Source: Burkholderia diffusa | GTDB taxonomy: Bacteria; Pseudomonadota; Gammaproteobacteria; Burkholderiales; Burkholderiaceae | Direction of reading: 5' to 3' | DNA: 64,000 bases | Assembly: GCF_902499115.1 (NCBI RefSeq) | Contig: NZ_CABVPN010000011.1 | Span: 62,001-126,000, forward strand | Shown here: positions 24,865-34,019 of the stretch, one piece after another | How positions within the stretch are numbered: position 1 is the first letter of the stretch | Layout: the number at the start of each line of letters is the position of its first letter | Made by a program: the position numbers and the translations under genes | Notes under the pieces: generated by a model | The model's database searches: none | What the model was told of the DNA's origin: nothing | The model's input: only the letters and a program-made list of their open reading frames with translations

Positions 24865-26214
24865 GTGCAAGTCACCGTCAACGAGTGCGACGCCGTCCAG
24901 AGCGTCGCCACGGCACACCCGGCCGCCAACGGGGAATCGCAGGGACATGGGATGGACAAGCTGGTGATCGAAGGCGGTCGCCGGTTGTCGGGCGAGATCG
25001 TCGTGTCGGGCGCGAAGAACGCCGCGCTGCCGATCCTGTGCGCGGGGCTGCTCAGCGCCGAGCCGGTCGAACTCGACAACGTGCCGAACCTGAAGGACGT
25101 GCGCACCACGCTGAAGGTGCTGAACCAGATGGGCGTGAAGAGCGAGACCGACGGCTGCCGCGTGCAGCTCGATGCGTCGCGCGTCGACAACCTCGTGGCG
25201 CCGTACGAACTCGTGAAGACGATGCGCGCGTCGATTCTCGTGCTCGGGCCGCTGCTCGCACGCTTCGGCGAGGCGAAGGTGTCGCTGCCGGGCGGCTGCG
25301 CGATCGGCGCGCGTCCGGTCGACCAGCACATCAAGGGCCTGCAGGCGATGGGCGCCGAGATCAGCATCGAGCACGGCTTCATCGAGGCGCGCGCGAAGCG
25401 CCTGAAGGGCGCGCGCATCGTGACCGACATGATCACGGTGACGGGGACGGAAAACCTGCTGATGGCCGCGACGCTCGCGGACGGCGAGACGGTGATCGAG
25501 AACGCTGCCCGCGAGCCGGAAGTGAGCGATCTCGCGCACCTGCTGGTCGCGATGGGCGCGAAAATCGACGGCATCGGCACCGACCGCCTCGTGATCCAGG
25601 GTGTCGAGCGGCTGCACGGCGCACGCCATTCGGTGATTCCCGATCGCATCGAGGCCGGCACGTTCCTGTGCGCGGTCGCGGCGGCGGGCGGCGACGTGAT
25701 GCTGACGGGCGTGCGCCCGCACATCCTCGACGCGGTGATCGACAAGCTGCGCGAGGCCGGCGTGTCGATCGAGGAAGGCGACAGCTGGCTGCGCGTGAAG
25801 ATGGACCGCCGCCCGTCGGCGGTGACGATCCGCACGTCGGAATACCCGGCGTTCCCGACCGACATGCAGGCGCAGTTCATGGCCCTCAATTCGGTCGCGA
25901 CGGGCACCGCGCAGGTTGTCGAGACCATTTTCGAGAACCGCTTCATGCACGTGCAGGAGCTGAACCGGCTCGGCGCGAACATCACGATCGACGGCAACAC
26001 GGCGCTCGTGACCGGCGTCGACAAGCTGTCCGGCGCGAACGTGATGGCGACCGACCTGCGCGCCTCGGCGAGCCTCGTGATCGCCGGGCTGCGGGCCGAA
26101 GGCGAAACGCTCGTCGACCGCATCTATCACCTGGACCGCGGCTACGACCGCATGGAAACCAAACTGACCGCCGTCGGCGCGAACGTGCGCCGCCTCTCCG
26201 GGAGCCAAGCATGA
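24865..26214 (+). CDS. murA: UDP-N-acetylglucosamine 1-carboxyvinyltransferase
   Basis: Catalyses the first committed step of peptidoglycan synthesis, adding enolpyruvyl to UDP-GlcNAc; it is the fosfomycin target. The protein has the MurA core GGRRLSGEIVVSGAKNAALPILCAGLL, the active-site loop with the fosfomycin Cys in LPGGCAIGARPVDQHIKGLQAMGAEI, then ENAAREPEV and ASASLVIAGLRAEG. The GTG at 24865 gives 449 residues. The ATG at 24952 (MDKLVIEGG) gives 420, matching the usual MurA start. Both have acceptable ribosome sites, so the longer start is uncertain. It overlaps hisG by ATGA. Confidence 0.94.
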   Translation: MQVTVNECDAVQSVATAHPAANGESQGHGMDKLVIEGGRRLSGEIVVSGAKNAALPILCAGLLSAEPVELDNVPNLKDVRTTLKVLNQMGVKSETDGCRVQLDASRVDNLVAPYELVKTMRASILVLGPLLARFGEAKVSLPGGCAIGARPVDQHIKGLQAMGAEISIEHGFIEARAKRLKGARIVTDMITVTGTENLLMAATLADGETVIENAAREPEVSDLAHLLVAMGAKIDGIGTDRLVIQGVERLHGARHSVIPDRIEAGTFLCAVAAAGGDVMLTGVRPHILDAVIDKLREAGVSIEEGDSWLRVKMDRRPSAVTIRTSEYPAFPTDMQAQFMALNSVATGTAQVVETIFENRFMHVQELNRLGANITIDGNTALVTGVDKLSGANVMATDLRASASLVIAGLRAEGETLVDRIYHLDRGYDRMETKLTAVGANVRRLSGSQA

Positions 26215-26864
26215 CCGCGCCGCTGACCCTCGCCCTGTCGAAGGGCCGGATTTTCGAGGAAACCCTGCCGCTGCTGGCGGCCGCCGGCGTGCAGGTGGCC
26301 GAGGATCCGGAAACGTCGCGCAAGCTGATCCTGCCGACGACCGATCCGAACCTGCGCGTGATCATCGTGCGCGCCAGCGACGTGCCGACCTACGTCGAAT
26401 ACGGCGCGGCCGACTTCGGCGTGGCGGGCAAGGACGTGCTGGTCGAGCACGGTGGCTCGGGTCTGTACCAGCCGATCGACCTGAACATTGCGCGCTGCCG
26501 GATGTCGGTGGCCGTGCCGGCCGGTTTCGACTATGCGAACGCGGTGCGCCAGGGCGCGCGCCTGCGGGTCGCGACCAAATACGTCGAAACGGCACGCGAA
26601 CACTTCGCCGCGAAAGGCGTGCACGTCGACCTGATCAAGCTGTACGGCTCGATGGAGCTGGCGCCGCTGGTCGGGCTGGCCGACGCGATCGTCGACCTCG
26701 TCAGTTCGGGCGGCACGCTGAAGGCGAACAATCTGGTCGAGGTCGAGGAGATCATGGCGATCTCGTCGCGCCTCGTCGTGAACCAGGCTGCGCTGAAGTT
26801 GAAGCGCACGGCGCTCAAGCCGATTCTCGACGCGTTCGAACGCGCGTCGCAGAATGGCAATTGA
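26211..26864 (+). CDS. hisG: ATP phosphoribosyltransferase, short form
   Basis: First enzyme of histidine synthesis, condensing ATP with PRPP. The 217-residue length marks the short HisG_S form, which lacks the C-terminal regulatory domain and needs a HisZ partner; no hisZ is in this window. Motifs are LALSKGRIFEETLPLL, the AADFGVAGKDVL block and the PRPP loop VDLVSSGGTLKANNL. The start is in the ATGA overlap with murA, so histidine synthesis is transcriptionally and translationally coupled to murA here. Confidence 0.95.
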   Translation: MTAPLTLALSKGRIFEETLPLLAAAGVQVAEDPETSRKLILPTTDPNLRVIIVRASDVPTYVEYGAADFGVAGKDVLVEHGGSGLYQPIDLNIARCRMSVAVPAGFDYANAVRQGARLRVATKYVETAREHFAAKGVHVDLIKLYGSMELAPLVGLADAIVDLVSSGGTLKANNLVEVEEIMAISSRLVVNQAALKLKRTALKPILDAFERASQNGN

Positions 26865-26888
26865 GCGCATCACCGTAACGGAATTCCC

Positions 26889-28205
26889 ATGGCCATCACC
26901 ATCCGCAAACTCGATTCGACGAGCGAGGGCTTCGACGCCGCGCTGCGTGCAGTGCTCGCGTTCGAGGCGAGCGAGGACGAAGCGATCGAGCAATCGGTCG
27001 CGAAGATTCTCGCCGACGTGAAGTCGCGCGGCGACGCCGCGGTGCTCGAGTACACGAACCGCTTCGACCGGCTGGACGCGAGCAGCGTCGCCGCGCTCGA
27101 ACTGCCGCAGGACGCGCTGCAGACGGCGCTCGACGGCCTCGCGCCGAAGGCGCGCGCGGCGCTGGAAGCCGCTGCCGCGCGCGTGCGTGCGTATCACGAG
27201 AAACAGAAGATCGAGTGCGGCACCCATAGCTGGCAGTACACGGAAAGCGACGGCACGGTGCTCGGCCAGAAGGTCACGCCGCTCGACCGCGTCGGCCTGT
27301 ACGTGCCGGGCGGCAAGGCCGCCTATCCGTCGTCGGTGCTGATGAACGCGATTCCCGCGCGCGTCGCGGGCGTCGGCGAGATCGTGATGGTCGTGCCGAC
27401 CCCGGACGGCGTGAAGAACGACCTCGTGCTCGCCGCGGCGCTGCTCGGCGGTGTCGATCGCGTGTTCACGATCGGCGGCGCGCAGGCGGTCGGCGCGCTC
27501 GCGTACGGCACGGCCACCGTGCCGCCGGTCGACAAGATCTGCGGGCCGGGCAATGCATACGTCGCGTCGGCGAAGCGCCGCGTGTTCGGCACGGTCGGCA
27601 TCGACATGATCGCCGGCCCGTCGGAAATCCTCGTGCTGTGCGACGGCACGACCGATCCGAGCTGGGTCGCGATGGACCTGTTCTCGCAGGCCGAACACGA
27701 CGAGCTCGCGCAGTCGATCCTGCTGTGCCCGGACGCCGCGTTCCTCGAGCGCGTCGAGAAGGCGATCGACGAGCTGTTGCCGACGATGCCGCGCCGGGAC
27801 GTGATCCGCGCGTCGCTGGAAGGCCGCGGCGCGCTGATCAAGGTGCGCGATATGGCCGAAGCGTGCCGGATCGCGAATGACATCGCGCCGGAGCACCTCG
27901 AGATTTCCGCGCTGGAGCCGCAGCAATGGGGCCAGCAAATCCGCCACGCCGGCGCGATCTTCCTCGGCCGCTACACGAGCGAAAGCCTCGGCGACTACTG
28001 CGCGGGCCCGAACCACGTGCTGCCGACGTCGCGCACCGCGCGCTTCTCGTCGCCGCTCGGCGTGTACGACTTCATCAAGCGTTCGAGCCTGATCGAAGTC
28101 AGCGCCGAAGGTGCGCAGACGCTGGGCGAGATCGCCTCCGAGCTCGCATACGGCGAAGGGCTGCAGGCGCACGCGCGTAGCGCCGAGCTCCGGATGAAGG
28201 GGTGA
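26889..28205 (+). CDS. hisD: Histidinol dehydrogenase
   Basis: Performs the last two oxidations, from histidinol to histidine, with NAD and zinc. The 438-residue protein has GLYVPGGKAAYPSSVLMNAIPA, ICGPGNAYVASAKR, DMIAGPSEILVL, QAEHDELAQS with zinc ligands, and APEHLEI containing the catalytic Glu-His pair. GPNHVLPTSRTARFSS and the terminal HARSAELR complete it. It starts 24 bases after hisG with GGAATT before the ATG. Normal length. Confidence 0.96.
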   Translation: MAITIRKLDSTSEGFDAALRAVLAFEASEDEAIEQSVAKILADVKSRGDAAVLEYTNRFDRLDASSVAALELPQDALQTALDGLAPKARAALEAAAARVRAYHEKQKIECGTHSWQYTESDGTVLGQKVTPLDRVGLYVPGGKAAYPSSVLMNAIPARVAGVGEIVMVVPTPDGVKNDLVLAAALLGGVDRVFTIGGAQAVGALAYGTATVPPVDKICGPGNAYVASAKRRVFGTVGIDMIAGPSEILVLCDGTTDPSWVAMDLFSQAEHDELAQSILLCPDAAFLERVEKAIDELLPTMPRRDVIRASLEGRGALIKVRDMAEACRIANDIAPEHLEISALEPQQWGQQIRHAGAIFLGRYTSESLGDYCAGPNHVLPTSRTARFSSPLGVYDFIKRSSLIEVSAEGAQTLGEIASELAYGEGLQAHARSAELRMKG

Positions 28206-28324
28206 CGCGCGCCGGAGCCGATGCCGACGCAGCGGTTCCGGTCGACGAGGAGACCCAGCGCAGGGCGGCAGCCGCCGCCCTGCCGACCATTTGACGCCGG
28301 CGCGACGCACGCCGGCTTGAGACC

Positions 28325-29398
28325 ATGACGACGCCACAAGACATCATCCGCCGCGACGTGCTCGCGATGACGAGCTACCCGGTGCCCGACGCGAGCGGCT
28401 TCGTGAAGCTCGACGCGATGGAGAACCCGTATTCGCTGCCGGCGCCGCTTGCGGCGGCGCTCGGCGAACGCCTCGCGCAGATCGCGCTGAACCGCTACCC
28501 GGCGCCGCGCCCGGGCGCGCTGCTCGACAAGCTGCGCCGTGCGATGGGCGTGCCGGCCGCATGCGACGTGCTGCTCGGCAACGGCTCGGACGAAATCATC
28601 AGCATGATGTCGGTGGCATGTGCGAAGCCGGGCGCGAAGGTGCTCGCACCGGTGCCGGGCTTCGTGATGTACGAGTTGTCGGCGAAGTTCGCGCAACTCG
28701 AATTCGTCGGCGTGCCGCTCAAGGCCGACCTGACGCTCGACGCCGACGCGATGATCGCGGCGATCGCCGAGCATCGGCCCGCGCTCGTCTACCTCGCTTA
28801 CCCGAACAACCCGACCGGCACGCTGTACGACGAAGCCGACGTCGAGCGGATCATCGCGGCCGCGCGGCACAGCCTGATCGTGATCGACGAGGCGTACCAG
28901 CCGTTCGCGGAGCGCTCGTGGCTGCCGCGTTCCGCCGAGTTCGACAACGTCGTCGTGATGCGCACGGTGTCGAAGCTCGGCCTCGCGGGGATCCGCCTCG
29001 GCTATCTCGCCGGCCTGCCGGCGTGGCTGACCGAGTTCGACAAGGTGCGCCCGCCGTACAACATCAACGTGCTGACCCAGGCGACCGCCGATTTCCTGCT
29101 CGACCACCTCGACGTGCTCGACGCGCAGGCGGCCGAACTGCGTGCGGAACGCACGCGCCTCGCGCAGGCCGTGGCCGCGCTGCCGGGGGCGACGGTGTTC
29201 CCGAGCGCCGGCAATTTCCTGCTGGTGCGCGTGCCGGACGCGGCCGCCGTGTTCGATGCGCTGCTCACGGAGCGGGTGCTGGTCAAAAACGTGAGTAAAA
29301 TGCATCCGTTGCTGTCCGAATGCGTGCGGCTGACCGTCGGTTCTCCCGACGAAAACGCGCGCCTGCTGGCTGCTTTGAAACTCGCGCTGCCCGGTTGA
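28325..29398 (+). CDS. hisC: Histidinol-phosphate aminotransferase
   Basis: PLP enzyme that transaminates imidazole acetol phosphate with glutamate. The 357-residue fold-type I protein has KLDAMENPYSLP, NRYPAPRPGALLDKLR, LLGNGSDEII, the substrate region YPNNPTGTLY, VIDEAYQPFAERS, and the PLP-binding lysine in RTVSKLGLAGIRLGYLAG. A 119-base gap separates it from hisD, the largest gap in the first part of the his operon, but I see no terminator there. Confidence 0.94.
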   Translation: MTTPQDIIRRDVLAMTSYPVPDASGFVKLDAMENPYSLPAPLAAALGERLAQIALNRYPAPRPGALLDKLRRAMGVPAACDVLLGNGSDEIISMMSVACAKPGAKVLAPVPGFVMYELSAKFAQLEFVGVPLKADLTLDADAMIAAIAEHRPALVYLAYPNNPTGTLYDEADVERIIAAARHSLIVIDEAYQPFAERSWLPRSAEFDNVVVMRTVSKLGLAGIRLGYLAGLPAWLTEFDKVRPPYNINVLTQATADFLLDHLDVLDAQAAELRAERTRLAQAVAALPGATVFPSAGNFLLVRVPDAAAVFDALLTERVLVKNVSKMHPLLSECVRLTVGSPDENARLLAALKLALPG

Positions 29399-29463
29399 GC
29401 CCAGGGCGCGGCGGCGCGCGACGATCAATCCCCATTTACATCAGACTCATTCAAGGAATTGCC

Positions 29464-30051
29464 ATGCGTGTGGCGGAAGTCGTTCGCAATACCAGCGAAA
29501 CGCAGATCCGTGTGAAGCTCGATCTCGACGGGACGGGCCGGCAGAAGCTGGCCACCGGCGTGCCGTTTCTCGACCATATGCTCGACCAGATCGCGCGACA
29601 TGGTCTGATCGATCTCGAGGTCGAAGCGCATGGCGATACCCATATCGACGACCACCACACGGTCGAGGACGTCGGCATCACGCTCGGTCAGGCTGTCGCG
29701 AAGGCGATCGGCGACAAGAAGGGCATCCGCCGCTACGGCCATTCGTACGTGCCGCTCGACGAGGCGCTGTCGCGCGTCGTGATCGACTTCTCGGGCCGGC
29801 CGGGTCTTGAATTCCACGTGCCGTTCACGCGTGCGCGGATCGGCACGTTCGACGTCGACCTGTCCATCGAATTCTTCCGCGGGTTCGTGAACCACGCGGG
29901 CGTCACGCTGCACATCGACAACCTGCGCGGAATCAACGCGCACCACCAGCTCGAAACGGTGTTCAAGGCCTTCGGCCGGGCGCTGCGTGGGGCGGTGGAG
30001 CTCGACGAGCGTGCGGCGGGGCAGATTCCGTCGACGAAGGGCAGCCTCTAA
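29464..30051 (+). CDS. hisB: Imidazoleglycerol-phosphate dehydratase
   Basis: Monofunctional dehydratase, 195 residues, without the phosphatase domain found in E. coli HisB. The metal-binding motifs HDTHIDDHHTVEDVGI-like (HGDTHIDDHHTVEDVGITLG) and VNHAGVTLHIDNLRGINAHHQLETVFKAFGRAL are present, with DFSGRPGLEF in the middle. The ATG at 29464 follows AAGGAATTGCC. Histidinol-phosphate phosphatase must be encoded elsewhere. Confidence 0.95.
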   Translation: MRVAEVVRNTSETQIRVKLDLDGTGRQKLATGVPFLDHMLDQIARHGLIDLEVEAHGDTHIDDHHTVEDVGITLGQAVAKAIGDKKGIRRYGHSYVPLDEALSRVVIDFSGRPGLEFHVPFTRARIGTFDVDLSIEFFRGFVNHAGVTLHIDNLRGINAHHQLETVFKAFGRALRGAVELDERAAGQIPSTKGSL

Positions 30052-30113
30052 CTTCCGAACGGACACGCCGCCAACGACAACCTCACGGCTTCGGCGCGGC
30101 GCGCCGGCTTGCG

Positions 30114-30734
30114 ATGGATCTGCTCAAATCGTTCATTTCGCTGCTGGCGCTGATCAACCCGATCGGCGCGGTGCCGTTTTTCCTGAGCCTGACGGCGCAG
30201 CAGTCGGACATCGAGCGGCGCCGCACGATCCGGATCGCGTCGGTGTCGGTGTTCTGCGTGATGACGGTGACGACGCTGCTCGGGCAGCAGATCATCGACT
30301 TCTTCGGTATTTCGGTCGGCTCCCTTGAAGTGGGCGGCGGGATCATCATGTTGCTGATGGCGATCAACATGCTGAACGCGCAGATCGGCAACACGCGATC
30401 GACGCCGGAGGAGCGCCACGAGGCCGAGCTGAAGGACAACATCGCGGTCGTGCCGCTGGCGATTCCGCTGCTCACGGGCCCCGGCTCGATCAGCACGGCG
30501 ATCGTCTATGCGGCGAACTCGCATCACTGGTATGAGCGAGCCGGGCTCGTCGCGATCGGCGCGGTCCTGGCTCTGCTGTGTTTCTTCGCGATGCGGCTTG
30601 CCGAGCCGATCGCGAACTGGATCGGCCGCACTGGCATCAACATCGCCACGCGGCTGATGGGTCTGATGCTGTCGGCGCTGGCGGTGGAATTCATCGTCAA
30701 TGGACTGAGGGCGCTACTGCCTGCACTGAGATGA
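30114..30734 (+). CDS. MarC family integral membrane protein
   Basis: A 206-residue protein with about six membrane helices. Family marks are LKSFISLLALINPIGAVPFFLSLT at the start, LEVGGGIIMLLMAINMLNAQ in the middle and VVPLAIPLLTGPGSISTAIV, followed by the RLMGLMLSALAVEFIVNGLRALLP end. The function of the family is unsettled; despite the name it is not a proven drug exporter. It sits between hisB and hisH and overlaps hisH by ATGA, so it is co-translated with the his genes though no role in histidine synthesis is known. Confidence 0.9.
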   Translation: MDLLKSFISLLALINPIGAVPFFLSLTAQQSDIERRRTIRIASVSVFCVMTVTTLLGQQIIDFFGISVGSLEVGGGIIMLLMAINMLNAQIGNTRSTPEERHEAELKDNIAVVPLAIPLLTGPGSISTAIVYAANSHHWYERAGLVAIGAVLALLCFFAMRLAEPIANWIGRTGINIATRLMGLMLSALAVEFIVNGLRALLPALR

Positions 30735-31372
30735 AAACTTCGATTGCGATTGTGGATTATGGGATGGGCAACCTGCGCTCGGTCGCGCAGGCGCTCAAGA
30801 AGGCCGAACCGGCCGCCGACGTGGCGATCGTCGATACGCCGGCCGCGATTCGCGCGGCCGACCGCGTCGTGCTGCCCGGCCAGGGCGCGATGCCCGACTG
30901 CATGCGCTGCCTCGGCGAGTCGGGGCTGCAGGAGGCCGTGATCGAGGCGTCGCGCACGAAGCCGCTGCTCGGCGTGTGCGTCGGCGAGCAGATGCTGTTC
31001 GACTGGAGCGCGGAAGGCGACACGAAGGGCCTGGGCCTGTTGCCCGGCAAGGTCGTGCGGTTCGAGCTCGAAGGCCGCCTGCAGGACGACGGTTCGCGCT
31101 TCAAGGTGCCGCAGATGGGCTGGAACCGCGTGCACCAGTCGCAGCCGCACCCGCTGTGGGATGGCGTGCCCGACGACGCATATTTCTACTTCGTGCACAG
31201 TTATTACGTGAGCCCGGACAACCCGGCGCACACGGTCGGCGAAACGGTATACGGCGCGCCGTTTACGTCCGCGGTCGCGCGGGACAACCTCTTCGCGACC
31301 CAATTCCACCCCGAGAAAAGCGCGGAGGTCGGGTTGCGTCTGTATCGCAACTTCGTACACTGGAAGCCGTAA
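30731..31372 (+). CDS. hisH: Imidazole glycerol phosphate synthase, glutaminase subunit
   Basis: Releases ammonia from glutamine for HisF. The 213-residue class I amidotransferase shows IVDYGMGNLRSVAQAL, PGQGAMPDCM, the nucleophile elbow LLGVCVGEQML, and the catalytic His-Glu in QFHPEKSAEVGLRL. The start overlaps the marC-type gene. A 163-base gap to hisA contains a hairpin. Confidence 0.96.
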   Translation: MKTSIAIVDYGMGNLRSVAQALKKAEPAADVAIVDTPAAIRAADRVVLPGQGAMPDCMRCLGESGLQEAVIEASRTKPLLGVCVGEQMLFDWSAEGDTKGLGLLPGKVVRFELEGRLQDDGSRFKVPQMGWNRVHQSQPHPLWDGVPDDAYFYFVHSYYVSPDNPAHTVGETVYGAPFTSAVARDNLFATQFHPEKSAEVGLRLYRNFVHWKP

Positions 31373-31467
31373 ACGTGGCGTGCGAGCCACAGTCGACCGG
31401 GCCGAACGGCCTGTCGCGCGGGGCTTGCCCGCTTAAGCGCCGAAAGAGTTGTACTAAACTAGCGAGA

Positions 31468-31507
31468 CGGCGCGGCACCGGTTTGGCCGGTACGCGCCGG
31501 ATTCTTT
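31468..31507 (+). terminator. Hairpin with T-rich tail between hisH and hisA (possible attenuating terminator)
   Basis: CGGCGCG (31468-31474) pairs with CGCGCCG (31493-31499), with an inner ACCGG/CCGGT stem, followed by ATTCTTTTC. It lies mid-operon. It could be a partial terminator or an mRNA-processing signal rather than the operon end. Confidence 0.45.
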
Positions 31508-31535
31508 TCATTTTCCACGACGACACCCGATTGCT

Positions 31536-32291
31536 ATGTTGCTGATTCCGGCCATCGATCTCAAAGACGGTCAGTGTGTGCGCCTCAAACAGGGCGATAT
31601 GGACCAGGCCACGATTTTCTCCGAGGACCCGGCGGCGATGGCCCGCAAGTGGGTCGATCTCGGCGCCCGGCGGCTCCATCTCGTCGACCTGAACGGCGCA
31701 TTCGCCGGCAAGCCGAAGAATCTCGAAGCGATCGAAGCGATCCTCGACGAAGTCGGCGACGAAATCCCAGTACAGCTCGGCGGCGGCATCCGCAGCCTCG
31801 AGACGATCGAGAAGTATCTCGACGCCGGCCTGTCCTACGTGATCATCGGCACTGCCGCCGTGAAGAACCCCGGCTTCCTGCAGGACGCGTGCACCGCGTT
31901 CTCCGGCAACATCATCGTCGGGCTGGACGCGAAGGACGGCAAGGTCGCGACCGACGGCTGGAGCAAGCTGACCGGCCACGAAGTGATCGATCTCGCGCGC
32001 AAGTTCGAGGACTACGGCGTCGAATCGATCGTCTACACGGACATCGGCCGCGACGGGATGCTGCAGGGCATCAACATCGAGGCGACCGTGAAGCTCGCGC
32101 AGGCGGTCGGCATCCCGGTGATCGCAAGCGGCGGCCTGTCGAACCTCACGGACATCGAGAACCTCTGCGAAGTGGAAGAGCATGGCGTCGAAGGCGTGAT
32201 CTGCGGCCGTGCGATCTACTCCGGCGATCTCGATTTCGCGGCCGCGCAAAAGCGCGCGGACGAACTGAACGGCGAACTCGACAACGCGTAA
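31536..32291 (+). CDS. hisA: ProFAR isomerase
   Basis: TIM-barrel isomerase converting ProFAR to PRFAR. The 251-residue protein has LLIPAIDLKDGQCVRLKQGD with the catalytic Asp near residue 8, VQLGGGIRSLETIE, YTDIGRDGMLQGIN with the second catalytic Asp, and IASGGLSNL for phosphate binding. Length and motifs are normal. Confidence 0.96.
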   Translation: MLLIPAIDLKDGQCVRLKQGDMDQATIFSEDPAAMARKWVDLGARRLHLVDLNGAFAGKPKNLEAIEAILDEVGDEIPVQLGGGIRSLETIEKYLDAGLSYVIIGTAAVKNPGFLQDACTAFSGNIIVGLDAKDGKVATDGWSKLTGHEVIDLARKFEDYGVESIVYTDIGRDGMLQGINIEATVKLAQAVGIPVIASGGLSNLTDIENLCEVEEHGVEGVICGRAIYSGDLDFAAAQKRADELNGELDNA

Positions 32292-32396
32292 CCGCGGTTG
32301 TTCCGTTTGCCGGAGCTGCCCGCGGGCGGCTCCACCGGAAGCCTCGTGCGAGGCTTCCGTAACCGGCCGTCCCAGCGCGGCATTTGGCGCAACATC

Positions 32397-33170
32397 ATGG
32401 CTCTAGCTAAACGCATCATCCCCTGCCTGGACGTGACTGCCGGGCGTGTCGTCAAGGGCGTCAATTTCGTCGAACTGCGCGATGCCGGCGACCCCGTCGA
32501 AATCGCGCGCCGCTACGACGAACAAGGCGCCGACGAACTGACCTTCCTCGACATCACCGCGACCTCCGACCAGCGCGACCTGATCCTGCCGATCATCGAA
32601 GCCGTCGCGTCGCAGGTCTTCATTCCGCTGACCGTCGGCGGCGGCGTGCGCGCCGTCGAGGACGTGCGGCGCCTGCTGAACGCCGGCGCGGACAAGGTCA
32701 GCATGAATTCGTCGGCGGTCGCGAACCCGCAGCTCGTGCGCGACGCGGCCGACAAGTACGGCTCGCAGTGCATCGTCGTCGCGATCGACGCGAAGCGCGT
32801 GTCGGCCGACGGCGAGGCGCCGCGCTGGGAAGTGTTCACGCACGGCGGCCGCAAGGGCACGGGCCTCGACGCGATCGAATGGGCGCGCAAGATGGCCGAG
32901 CTCGGCGCGGGCGAGATCCTGCTCACGAGCATGGACCGCGACGGCACGAAGTCCGGTTTCGACCTCGCGCTCACGCGCGGCGTGTCGGACGCGGTGCCGG
33001 TGCCGGTGATCGCATCGGGCGGCGTGGGCTCGCTGCAGGACCTCGCGGACGGCATCAAGGACGGCCGCGCCGACGCAGTGCTGGCCGCGAGCATCTTCCA
33101 CTACGGCGAGCACACGGTTGGCGAGGCGAAGCGCTTCATGGCCGACCAGGGCATTCCGGTGAGGCTGTGA
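32397..33170 (+). CDS. hisF: Imidazole glycerol phosphate synthase, cyclase subunit
   Basis: Partner of HisH; cyclises PRFAR with ammonia to IGP and AICAR. The 257-residue barrel has RIIPCLDVTAGRVVKGVNF with catalytic Asp11, TVGGGVRAVEDVRRLLNAGADKVSMNSSAV, TSMDRDGTKSGFD with the second Asp, and PVIASGGVGSLQD. The ATG at 32397 follows a long in-frame stretch lacking conserved residues. Its stop shares one base with the hisI start (TGATG). Confidence 0.96.
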   Translation: MALAKRIIPCLDVTAGRVVKGVNFVELRDAGDPVEIARRYDEQGADELTFLDITATSDQRDLILPIIEAVASQVFIPLTVGGGVRAVEDVRRLLNAGADKVSMNSSAVANPQLVRDAADKYGSQCIVVAIDAKRVSADGEAPRWEVFTHGGRKGTGLDAIEWARKMAELGAGEILLTSMDRDGTKSGFDLALTRGVSDAVPVPVIASGGVGSLQDLADGIKDGRADAVLAASIFHYGEHTVGEAKRFMADQGIPVRL

Positions 33171-33586
33171 TGAACACGGAAACGAAATCCCTGCCCGCGT
33201 GGCTCGACAAGGTCCGCTGGGACGACAACGGCCTCGTGCCGGTGATCGCGCAGGAAGCGTCGACGAACGACGTGCTGATGTTCGCGTGGATGAACCGCGA
33301 GGCACTGGCGAAGACGATCGAGACGCAGCGCGCGGTCTACTATTCGCGTTCGCGCAAGCGCCTGTGGTTCAAGGGCGAGGAGTCGGGCCACGTGCAGCAC
33401 GTGCACGAGGTGCGGCTCGACTGCGACGAGGACGTCGTGCTGCTGAAGGTCGAGCAGGTGTCGGGCATCGCATGCCACACCGGCCGGCATTCGTGCTTCT
33501 TCCAGAAATTCGAAGGCACCGTGGACAGCGGCGACTGGGTCGCGGTCGATCCGGTGCTGAAAGACCCCGAACACATCTACAAATGA
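33170..33586 (+). CDS. hisI: Phosphoribosyl-AMP cyclohydrolase
   Basis: Zinc enzyme opening the adenine ring of PR-AMP. The 138-residue protein is monofunctional, with NDVLMFAWMNREALAKT, TQRAVYYSRSRKRLWFKGEESGHVQ, LDCDEDVVLLKVEQ and the zinc-binding CHTGRHSCFF. In E. coli it is fused to HisE, while here the two are separate but overlap by ATGA. Confidence 0.95.
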   Translation: MNTETKSLPAWLDKVRWDDNGLVPVIAQEASTNDVLMFAWMNREALAKTIETQRAVYYSRSRKRLWFKGEESGHVQHVHEVRLDCDEDVVLLKVEQVSGIACHTGRHSCFFQKFEGTVDSGDWVAVDPVLKDPEHIYK

Positions 33587-33948
33587 CGCAATCGACCGAA
33601 GACACGCTGCTGCGCCTCGCGGCCGTGATCGATAGCCGCAAGGGCGGCGACCCCGAACAATCGTACGTATCGCGCCTGTTTCACAAGGGCGACGACGCGG
33701 TGCTGAAGAAGATCGGCGAAGAGGCGACCGAAGTCGTGCTGGCCGCGAAGGACGTGCGCCAGGGCGGCGCGCCGACGGCGCTGGTCGGCGAGGTGGCCGA
33801 CCTGTGGTTCCACTGCCTGGTGATGCTGTCGCATTTCGACCTGAGCCCGGCCGACGTGATCGCCGAACTCGAGCGCCGCGAAGGTCTGTCGGGCATCGAG
33901 GAAAAGGCGCTGCGCAAGCGTCGCGAGCGCGAGGAAAACGGCGGGTGA
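33583..33948 (+). CDS. hisE: Phosphoribosyl-ATP pyrophosphatase
   Basis: All-helical MazG-like pyrophosphatase acting on PR-ATP. The 121-residue protein carries KKIGEEATEVVLAAKD, the metal-binding E-E-x-x-E helix, and VGEVADLWFHCLVML. The start overlaps the hisI stop. The C-terminus is a charged helix rich in Arg and Glu. It is the last histidine gene of the cluster. Confidence 0.94.
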   Translation: MTQSTEDTLLRLAAVIDSRKGGDPEQSYVSRLFHKGDDAVLKKIGEEATEVVLAAKDVRQGGAPTALVGEVADLWFHCLVMLSHFDLSPADVIAELERREGLSGIEEKALRKRREREENGG

Positions 33949-34019
33949 CGACGCGCGGCCTGCCGCGCCGACGACAGTGCGGTAAGCTGTAAGAATTGTC
34001 ATCTAACGGGGGTAGCATC

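Noticed and set aside
24885..26210. Long plus-strand frame upstream of and in frame with hisG
   Set aside because: It overlaps murA in another frame and has no domain. Only the part from 26211 is the real hisG.
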